Assembly: GCA_016200445.1 (NCBI GenBank)
Contig: JACQEQ010000276.1
Location: 1 to 5,839, forward strand
Length of the DNA stretch: 5,839 nt
Direction of reading: 5' to 3'
Origin: Gammaproteobacteria bacterium
GTDB lineage: Bacteria > Pseudomonadota > Gammaproteobacteria > SG8-11
Part shown: one piece after another, positions 1 to 5,839 of the stretch
Layout of the letters: each line of letters opens with the position of its first letter
How positions within the stretch are numbered: position 1 is the first letter of the stretch
Notes under the pieces: generated by a model
What the model saw: only the letters and a program-made list of their open reading frames with translations
The model's database searches: none
What the model was told of the DNA's origin: nothing
Translations under genes and position numbers: made by a program

Positions 1-19
1 AAGTGGCTATTGTCCATTG

Positions 20-60
20 ATGCCGTGTCGCGTAATTGCGCGACACGGCATTGTTATTTG
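20..60 (+). terminator. Perfect 12-bp hairpin with T-rich tail (rho-independent terminator or leader hairpin)
   Basis: The arms at 21-32 (TGCCGTGTCGCG) and 39-50 (CGCGACACGGCA) are exactly complementary around a 6-base loop, TAATTG. An A-T pair at 20/51 extends the stem. The next ten bases, 51-60, are T-rich (seven T), and only the plus strand has such a tail, so the orientation is plus. The simplest reading is the terminator of a gene lying to the left. One frame does end in TGA at 18-20, directly before the stem, but only five codons of it are visible. The hairpin lies only 22 bases before the ribosome site of the channel gene, so it could instead sit in that operon's leader, as an attenuator or an inverted-repeat operator. 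Confidence 0.72.
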
Positions 61-72
61 CGATTGAGTACC

Positions 73-78
73 AGGAGG
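73..78 (+). promoter_or_regulatory. Strong ribosome binding site (AGGAGG) deciding a GTG start
   Basis: A consensus AGGAGG lies four bases before the GTG at 83. It matters because two other start codons nearby lead nowhere: ATG at 79 hits a stop after four codons, and GTG at 81 is followed at once by TGA. In the reading frame of the gene there is a TGA at 65-67 and no ATG before 83. The spacer is a little short but still workable. Confidence 0.8.
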
Positions 79-82
79 ATGT

Positions 83-1468
83 GTGAGACGTAAAACGCGT
101 ACGCTTGGCTGGGTCTTTTGGTGTGTTGGAATCATGGTATTGATGCCAATACAGGCAGCGGATTTGGACGAGGCGGTGCTAAAGATATTGGAGGCGGATG
201 AGGCTGCAACCCGAGCGGAGCCTTCGACCACAACACCCAAATTACGCGCTCCGGTAGCAGGCCGGCGCGCTGTAACATCTGATGTGAATTCGATGACGCT
301 CGCCGAGGCTGAACGTTTGGCGCAGGACAACAATGTGATGTTTAAAGCGCTGCGCGAAAAAGCCGGTGCGTTGGTTGAGCAGTCAACGGCGGCAACCCGC
401 CTCACCGACCCGAAATTAAAATTTGGCATCAGCGAATATCCCACGCGTTCGACCGATAACGGCCAAGACGCCGTAAAAATGGTCGTGGGTATCCAGCAAT
501 CGGTGACGCCAGTGCGGCGGCGCAAGCACGAAAGCGCACAACTGGAATTAATGGGCAAAGGTCAATCTGCGCGCGCTGTGGAGCAGCAGCTGTTGGTGCT
601 GCGTGAAACCCGTAAGGCATGGTTGGATATTTACCTGCAACATCACACGCTGATTATCTTGCGGCAGACGCGGAAAATACTGGCGCAGCTAGTAGAAATC
701 GCGCAGAACCAGTATCGCGCCGGTAGCGGCAACCAAAGCGACGTGTTGCAAGCGCAGATCGAACTGAGTGTGCTTAAGGACAAAACGAGCCAGGTCGAGA
801 CAGCGCGTGAAACCGCGTTGGTGGAGTTGACGCGTTGGACTGGCAGCAACCTGGCGAGCCGCGAGTTGGCGTTGGACGATATCGACTTGCCGGTGGTTAT
901 GGAGCGTACGCGAATCGAACAGACATTGGACCGGTTACCGCTGCTACAGGCGATGAAGCTTGACGCCGATGCCGCAAAAGAAGGCGTGGAAGTCGCGCGT
1001 GCGCGTGCAACGCCGGAATGGATGTGGGAATTTGAAACGAGCTGGTCGTATACGAAAGACGGTGGGGTTGGCAGTGATGCGGTGGCAGCCTTGATTACGC
1101 TGGATGTGCCGTTTTCTAAGAAGACCTTGCAAGATCGCTGGCTCGCCGGTAGTGAAAAAGACTATAATTCAGCTCTATTTTTACTTGCCGATCAACGTCG
1201 TGATCTCAAACGGATGCTGGATCGAGAAGTGGTCAATATTCAGCGTTTAGACGAGCGGGTGGCGTTTTATCGTGACATGATTTTGCCGCAGGCGGCGCAA
1301 AATGCCCAAGCGGCGTTACGTGCGTATCAGGCGCGTGTGGACGATTTTAGTCAGCTGATGCGCGCGCGCCAGAAAGAGTTGGAGAGTAAATTAGACGCGT
1401 TGCGTTTGCTGGTCGAGCGCGCTTTGGCACAAGTAAATTTGTTGTATTTGACGGGAGATGGTGCGTGA
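83..1468 (+). CDS. TolC-family outer-membrane channel of a Cus-type metal efflux pump (CusC-like)
   Basis: This 461-residue protein is the likely outer-membrane exit duct of the pump. It starts with GTG behind a strong AGGAGG. Residues 1-25 form a Sec signal peptide: a basic start (MRRKTR), a hydrophobic core at 8-21 and a probable cut after Ala25 (PIQA/AD). A charged, Ala/Pro/Thr-rich stretch at about 27-70 precedes two outer-membrane efflux repeats, at about 71-260 and 275-455. The typical TolC-family motif YRAGSGNQSDVLQAQIEL begins at Tyr211, and a degenerate counterpart lies at 415-425 (YQARVDDFSQL). Both repeats contain long Ala/Gln/Arg/Leu-rich helices, as expected for the periplasmic tunnel. 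The length is normal for the family. Unlike E. coli CusC, there is no lipobox cysteine after the signal. The adaptor gene follows about 50 bases downstream, and that context is the main reason for calling it CusC-like; the sequence alone would also allow CzcC-like. Confidence 0.9.
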   Translation: MRRKTRTLGWVFWCVGIMVLMPIQAADLDEAVLKILEADEAATRAEPSTTTPKLRAPVAGRRAVTSDVNSMTLAEAERLAQDNNVMFKALREKAGALVEQSTAATRLTDPKLKFGISEYPTRSTDNGQDAVKMVVGIQQSVTPVRRRKHESAQLELMGKGQSARAVEQQLLVLRETRKAWLDIYLQHHTLIILRQTRKILAQLVEIAQNQYRAGSGNQSDVLQAQIELSVLKDKTSQVETARETALVELTRWTGSNLASRELALDDIDLPVVMERTRIEQTLDRLPLLQAMKLDADAAKEGVEVARARATPEWMWEFETSWSYTKDGGVGSDAVAALITLDVPFSKKTLQDRWLAGSEKDYNSALFLLADQRRDLKRMLDREVVNIQRLDERVAFYRDMILPQAAQNAQAALRAYQARVDDFSQLMRARQKELESKLDALRLLVERALAQVNLLYLTGDGA

Positions 1469-1517
1469 GGTTGTGTGGGAGATCGCGCGATAGGTTGTGC
1501 ATAGGCTGGATGCCTCG

Positions 1518-2885
1518 ATGAATACGATCCAGCCGATACTCGCGCGTGTGCTTTCCGGGTTACAAAAACAGGTGTTTCTCGCTGTCGTATTGCTGTCGGT
1601 CGCAATTGCGTTTCGTTACTACGTGCTGAATGTTGACAATGGTTTAACCGCTAAGGCGGCTTCACCGGGTGCCGGCGAAATCGCGCGTGCCAAATCCAAG
1701 GTGAATTCTCAAAGCGAAAATGTGATCGATGACGCCGCGTTCGCGCCGCGTGAATCCGCCATTGCCCATGCAAAAAAACATCTTGATCCCACCTATGTGT
1801 GTCCGATGCATTCGCAGGTGACGTCCACCGACCCCAATGCTTATTGTCCCATCTGCGGTATGAAACTGGTGTTGTTAAACAGCGACGCCGCGAGCGTCAG
1901 TGAGAACGATACCGAGGCCACTGTGACGGTGGCGCCCGGGGTGTTGAATATGCTGGGGGTGCGCACTGAACAGGTTAAACGTGGCACTTTATTCCGGCGC
2001 ATCGACAGCGTCGGCATCATTGCCTACGACGACAACCTGATCAAGACCATTAGCTTACGCACCGAGGGATGGATCGATCATCTGGCAGTGAAGAGCATTG
2101 GCACGCGTATCAAAGAAGGCGACTTATTGTTCGAGGTCTATTCACCAAAGCTGGTGAATGCGCAGGATGATTTTGTTGCCGCGCTAAATTCGGGAAACGA
2201 GGATTTGATCGCCGCTTCGTTTGGGCGGCTCAGTTCCTTGGGTATTTCGCAGGAACAAGTGCATATGCTTGAGCGTACACATAAGGTTGAACGCAGTGTC
2301 AAAATATTCGCGCCGCAAGGCGGCGTTGTGTCCGAATTGAGCGTGCGCGAAGGCAGTTATGTTGAACCCGCCGCGCCGATCATCAACATGGTGGATTTGT
2401 CCCGGGTGTGGCTCATCATCAACATATTTGAGCGTCAGGCCGATTGGGTGCAGATCGGCAACAAAGCACAAGCCACGCTGGCATCGTCGCCTGATAAAAT
2501 CTGGGAGGGGACAGTGGATTACATTTATCCGGCCCTCGACCCAAAGACGCGCAGCTTGCAGGTGCGAGTGCATTTTGAAAATCCCGATGAGGCGCTCAAA
2601 CCCAATATGTATGCCGACGTTAAGTTGTTTGCATCACCCAAACCAGGGGCAATCAGCGTGCCGCGCGAAGCGCTGATTCGTACCGGTGACAGTAACCGGA
2701 TTATCGTCTCGCTGGGCTCCGGAAGATTTAAACCGGTGCGGGTTCATGTCGGTATAGAAACAGGAGACCGCATCGAAATTCTCGAAGGCCTCGATGAAGG
2801 CGCCGAGGTAGTGGTATCGAGCCAGTTCTTGATTGATTCAGAAAGCAGCTTGCGCGCGGCGCTGATGCGCATGAATGGAAATTGA
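1518..2885 (+). CDS. cusB: Periplasmic adaptor (membrane fusion protein) of the Cus efflux pump with N-terminal heavy-metal-binding domain
   Basis: This 455-residue adaptor links the pump to the outer-membrane channel and probably hands metal to the pump. Residues 19-36 form one membrane anchor. Residues 93-118 form a small heavy-metal-binding domain with C95-P-M-H98 and C110-P-I-C113-G-M115. The adaptor fold follows: first barrel-sandwich half at about 178-213 with RTEGWIDHL, a short helical hairpin at about 215-260, second half at about 262-300 (IFAPQGGVVSELSVREG), beta-barrel at about 303-385 including DPKTRSLQVRV from Asp341 and DEALKPNM, and a membrane-proximal end with FLIDSES at 437-443. 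The DPKTRSLQ-, DEALKP- and FLIDSE-type motifs are shared with E. coli CusB. Start choice is uncertain: I use ATG 1518, but an in-frame GTG at 1497 would add seven residues. Neither has a good ribosome site; ATG 1518 has only a weak TGGA seven to eight bases upstream. The pump gene begins 31 bases after the stop. Confidence 0.92.
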   Translation: MNTIQPILARVLSGLQKQVFLAVVLLSVAIAFRYYVLNVDNGLTAKAASPGAGEIARAKSKVNSQSENVIDDAAFAPRESAIAHAKKHLDPTYVCPMHSQVTSTDPNAYCPICGMKLVLLNSDAASVSENDTEATVTVAPGVLNMLGVRTEQVKRGTLFRRIDSVGIIAYDDNLIKTISLRTEGWIDHLAVKSIGTRIKEGDLLFEVYSPKLVNAQDDFVAALNSGNEDLIAASFGRLSSLGISQEQVHMLERTHKVERSVKIFAPQGGVVSELSVREGSYVEPAAPIINMVDLSRVWLIINIFERQADWVQIGNKAQATLASSPDKIWEGTVDYIYPALDPKTRSLQVRVHFENPDEALKPNMYADVKLFASPKPGAISVPREALIRTGDSNRIIVSLGSGRFKPVRVHVGIETGDRIEILEGLDEGAEVVVSSQFLIDSESSLRAALMRMNGN

Positions 2886-2916
2886 GCGGGTTGCAGCCTG
2901 TTCCAACGCCCGATAG

Positions 2917-5839
2917 ATGATCGCAAAACTTATCCGTTGGTCGATCAAGAACCGGCCCCTGGTGTTGCTGGCCACGCTGGTATTCTGCGCGTGGGGAATC
3001 TACGCGGTAAAAAACACGCCGCTGGATGCAATTCCGGATTTGTCCGATGTCCAGGTCATTATCAAAACGCCCTTCCCCGGTCAGGCACCTGAAGTTGTCG
3101 AAGATCAAGTTACTTATCCGATCACTACCAGCATGCTGTCGGTGCCTGGCACCGTTGCGGTACGCGGTTATTCGATGTTCGGCGATTCCTATGTCTATGT
3201 GATTTTCAAAGACGGCACCGACATCTATTGGGCGCGCTCGCGCGTGCTCGAATATCTAAGTCAGGTCTCCGGCCGCTTGCCTGCCGATGCGCGTCCCACG
3301 CTCGGACCGGATGCGACCGGGGTAGGCTGGATTTACGAATATGCGCTGGTGGACCGTACCGGCAAACACGACCTAGGCCAGTTGCGCAGCGTGCAGGACT
3401 GGTTTCTTAAATACGAGTTACAGACGGTGCCGGGTGTTGCTGAGGTGGCCACGGTCGGCGGCATGGTCAAGCAGTATCAAGTGGTGTTGAGCCCGGATAA
3501 ATTGCGCGCCTATTCGCTGCCGGTGAGCGATGTGGCCGATGCGATTCGCCGCGCGAATCAGGAAGTCGGCGGTTCGGTCATCGAGCTGGCCGAGGCTGAA
3601 TACATGGTGCGCGCCAAGGGCTATATCCGCAGCATCGAGGATCTGCGGCAGATCCCGGTTGGACTGAGCGATACCGGCGTGCCCGTGTCATTGGGCGACG
3701 TGGCGTTAGTCCGCCTCGGACCGCAACTGCGGCGCGGCGTCGTGGATTTAAACGGCGAGGGCGAGGTAGTCGGCGGCATCATCGTGATGCGCTGGGGCGA
3801 AAATGCGCAAACCACCATCGATGCAGTCAAGGCCAAGCTGCGCGATTTGCGGCGCAGTCTGCCGGTGGAAGTAGAAATTGTCGAGACCTACGACCGTTCT
3901 GGTCTGATAGATCGCGCCGTCGAAAATCTGCAAGACAAATTGCTGGAAGAATTCATCGTGGTCGCGCTGGTATGCGGCGTGTTCCTGTTTCACTTGCGCT
4001 CGGCGCTGGTGGCGATCGTGATTTTGCCGCTGGGTATTTTGGTGTCGTTTATTGTGATGCACTGGCAGGGTATCAACGCCAACATCATGTCGCTGGGCGG
4101 CATAGCGATTGCCATTGGCGCGATGGTCGATGCCGCCATCGTCATGGTCGAGAACGCGCATAAACATATCGAACACGATAAGCCGAATGCTGCGAACCAC
4201 TGGTTGATCATGCAGCGCGCAGCGGTGGAAGTCGGCCCCGCTCTGTTTTTTTCGCTCTTGATCATCACGCTGAGTTTTCTGCCGGTGTTCACGCTGGAAG
4301 CTCAGGAAGGCAAATTGTTCGCGCCGCTGGCCTTCACCAAAACCTATGCGATGGCCGCCGCCGCCGGGTTGTCGGTGACGTTGATGCCGGTGCTGATGGG
4401 CTACTTCATACGCGGCAACATCCTTCCGGAAAACAAAAATTACTTGAGCCGGTTTCTGATTATGTTGTATTTACCGGTGATCCGCATGGTGTTGCGCCAT
4501 CCTTACGCGGTTATTCTGTTGTCTGGGTGCCTGGTATTGAGCATTATGTATCCGCTCAGCTGGCTGGGTTCCGAGTTCATGCCGGAACTGGACGAAGGCG
4601 ACTTGCTGTACATGCCGACGACGTTCGAGGCGGTGTCCATCGGCAAGGCGACTGAAATTCTGCAAATGACGGACCGGCTGATTAAAACGGTTCCCGAGGT
4701 GCGCAGCGTTTTCGGTAAAGCCGGACGCGCGGACACCGCGACCGATCCTGCGCCCTTGTCGATGCTGGAAACTACTATCCAGCTCAAGCCCCACGAGCAA
4801 TGGCGCCCGGGCATGACGATAGGCAAACTCAAATTGGAATTGGACGAGCTAGTGAAGATCCCCGGTTTGACCAATGCCTGGGTGATGCCGATCAAAACAC
4901 GCATCGATATGCTGGCGACCGGGATTAAAACCCCGCTCGGCATCAAGGTTGCGGGTCCTAACTTAAAAATTATTCAGTCGATCGGCGAAAACATCGAGCA
5001 AATCATCAAGGAGATCCCCGGCGCGGCGTCGGTGTTTTCCGAACGCGTCGCGGGCGGGCGCTATATCAACATCGATATCGATCGCCGCGCCGCCGCGCGT
5101 TTTGGTCTGAACATCGCGGACGTGCAGGAAGTGATTTCCATGTCGGTCGGCGGTGACAATGTCAGCACCACGGTGGAGGGGTTGGAGCGTTATCCAGTCA
5201 ACATCCGCTACCCGCAAGAAGTGCGCGATTCCCCGGCCAAGCTTGCGGATTTGCCGATTATTACGCGCGGCGGACCGCGCGTGCCGCTCGGGCAAGTCGC
5301 GCGCATTACCATCGGCGACGGGCCTGGCATGGTGCGCAGCGAAAACGCGCGCTTGAATGGCTGGATTTATGTCGACATCCGCGACCGCGATCTGGGCTCG
5401 TTCGTTGCCGAGGCGCAGAAACGTGTCGCTGAGCAAGTAAGATTGCCAGCGGGTTATTCCGTGGGGTGGTCCGGACAATACGAATATTTGCTGCGTGCCG
5501 AACAGCGTTTGCGTTACGTGGTGCCGTTGACCTTGATGATTATTTTGCTGTTGCTCTATATCAACTTCAGCAATTTTGCCGAGTCGTTGATGGTCATGGG
5601 CGCGGTGCCGTTAGCGTTAGTCGGTGCGTTTTGGCTGGTGTATCTACTGGACTATCATCTTTCAATCGCAGTGGGTGTGGGTATGATAGCTTTGGCCGGG
5701 GTCGCCGCCGAGTTTGGCGTGGTGATGCTGGTGTATTTAGATCATGCGGTGGAGCGCCGCAGCCCGGCGAATCTCACCGAGCTGTACAGCGCGGTCATTG
5801 AAGGCGCAGTGTTGCGTGTGCGTCCCAAGGCCATGACCG
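2917..5839 (+). CDS. cusA: CusA-type HME-RND copper/silver efflux pump, 3' end cut by window edge
   Basis: This is the proton-driven inner-membrane pump. The first 974 codons are visible; against E. coli CusA (1047 aa) about 60 residues are missing. ATG 2917 is directly preceded by an in-frame TAG, so no earlier start is possible. The layout is typical RND: first membrane helix at about 12-30, periplasmic domain to about 345, helices 2-6 at about 346-497, helix 7 at about 530-548, second periplasmic domain to about 866, then helices 8-10. The three-methionine metal site is present as M566, M616 and M665 (E. coli 573/623/672). Nearby R83, E560, D610, E618, R662 and K671 are kept. Relay methionines M391, M403, M410, M479 and M494 are present. 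Proton-relay residues are D405, E932 and K971. Helix 4 reads AIGAMVDAAIVMVEN, the monovalent-metal form, not the DFG..VD form of CzcA. The exit-side methionines 271 and 755 of E. coli are replaced by L271 and N748. The frame is intact, with no frameshift. Confidence 0.96.
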   Translation, partial: MIAKLIRWSIKNRPLVLLATLVFCAWGIYAVKNTPLDAIPDLSDVQVIIKTPFPGQAPEVVEDQVTYPITTSMLSVPGTVAVRGYSMFGDSYVYVIFKDGTDIYWARSRVLEYLSQVSGRLPADARPTLGPDATGVGWIYEYALVDRTGKHDLGQLRSVQDWFLKYELQTVPGVAEVATVGGMVKQYQVVLSPDKLRAYSLPVSDVADAIRRANQEVGGSVIELAEAEYMVRAKGYIRSIEDLRQIPVGLSDTGVPVSLGDVALVRLGPQLRRGVVDLNGEGEVVGGIIVMRWGENAQTTIDAVKAKLRDLRRSLPVEVEIVETYDRSGLIDRAVENLQDKLLEEFIVVALVCGVFLFHLRSALVAIVILPLGILVSFIVMHWQGINANIMSLGGIAIAIGAMVDAAIVMVENAHKHIEHDKPNAANHWLIMQRAAVEVGPALFFSLLIITLSFLPVFTLEAQEGKLFAPLAFTKTYAMAAAAGLSVTLMPVLMGYFIRGNILPENKNYLSRFLIMLYLPVIRMVLRHPYAVILLSGCLVLSIMYPLSWLGSEFMPELDEGDLLYMPTTFEAVSIGKATEILQMTDRLIKTVPEVRSVFGKAGRADTATDPAPLSMLETTIQLKPHEQWRPGMTIGKLKLELDELVKIPGLTNAWVMPIKTRIDMLATGIKTPLGIKVAGPNLKIIQSIGENIEQIIKEIPGAASVFSERVAGGRYINIDIDRRAAARFGLNIADVQEVISMSVGGDNVSTTVEGLERYPVNIRYPQEVRDSPAKLADLPIITRGGPRVPLGQVARITIGDGPGMVRSENARLNGWIYVDIRDRDLGSFVAEAQKRVAEQVRLPAGYSVGWSGQYEYLLRAEQRLRYVVPLTLMIILLLLYINFSNFAESLMVMGAVPLALVGAFWLVYLLDYHLSIAVGVGMIALAGVAAEFGVVMLVYLDHAVERRSPANLTELYSAVIEGAVLRVRPKAMT

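Noticed and set aside
3..20. Last five codons and stop of an upstream plus-strand gene (frame ending TGA at 18-20)
   Set aside because: The position just before the hairpin is suggestive, but five codons cannot be identified and the other two frames are also open there.
36..64. Possible promoter TTGCGC (36-41), 17-base spacer, TGCGAT (59-64)
   Set aside because: Each box matches only three of six consensus bases and the -35 lies inside the hairpin. Too weak to call.
7..558. 183-codon open frame on the minus strand opposite the start of the channel gene
   Set aside because: It lies fully antisense to a clear TolC-family gene, runs through the upstream hairpin, and its product is Ser/Arg/Thr-rich with no recognisable domain. 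It is a shadow of GC-rich codons.
1482..1491. Perfect 10-base palindrome ATCGCGCGAT between the channel and adaptor genes
   Set aside because: It has no loop for a stable hairpin and no T-run after it. Short GC-rich palindromes occur often by chance in such sequence, so it is neither a terminator nor a supported operator.
1497..1517. GTG start at 1497 for the adaptor gene
   Set aside because: Possible, but its nearest purine-rich run (GGAGA, 1478-1482) is about 14 bases away and the extra seven residues add nothing to the membrane anchor. ATG 1518 was preferred, with low certainty.
3748..4200. 150-codon minus-strand open frame opposite cusA, with many His, Gln and Asp
   Set aside because: The composition mirrors the membrane-helix codons of cusA on the other strand. 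The overlapping cusA frame is well conserved, and no ribosome site supports the antisense frame.
4963..5478. 171-codon minus-strand open frame opposite the second periplasmic domain of cusA
   Set aside because: Antisense to highly conserved cusA sequence, with no recognisable domain. Treated as a shadow.

Overview
The window carries one plus-strand operon for a tripartite heavy-metal efflux pump of the Cus (copper/silver) type. The order is outer-membrane channel (TolC/CusC-like), periplasmic adaptor (CusB-like), inner-membrane HME-RND pump (CusA-like). A cell with such a pump has an outer membrane, so the source is Gram-negative. The close match of the pump to Escherichia coli CusA and the moderately GC-rich coding sequence fit a proteobacterium, probably gamma or beta, but the genus cannot be read from this piece.

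Layout: bases 1-20 may hold the last codons of an unseen upstream gene. Bases 20-60 hold a perfect GC-rich 12-bp hairpin followed by a T-rich run, which looks like a rho-independent terminator or a leader hairpin. An AGGAGG ribosome site then leads into the channel gene (83-1468, GTG start). After a gap of about 50 bases comes the adaptor gene (about 1518-2885). After another 31 bases the pump gene starts at 2917 and runs off the right edge with about 60 residues missing. No terminator-like hairpin separates the genes, so they are probably co-transcribed. No stretch longer than 300 bases lacks a gene.

How it works (family knowledge): a CusA trimer in the inner membrane takes Cu(I)/Ag(I) from periplasm or cytoplasm, powered by the proton gradient. 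CusB bridges it to the outer-membrane channel, which releases the metal outside. Here the three-methionine metal site, most of the methionine relay and the proton-relay residues of CusA can be read directly. The transmembrane-helix-4 signature is the monovalent-metal type rather than the zinc/cobalt/cadmium type. The adaptor carries an N-terminal Cys/His/Met heavy-metal-binding domain, and no cusF gene lies between the channel and adaptor genes.

I see no previously undescribed system. The most useful second looks are the substituted exit-side methionine pair in CusA, the cysteine-retaining metal domain on CusB, and the hairpin that leaves almost no room for a conventional promoter before the first gene.
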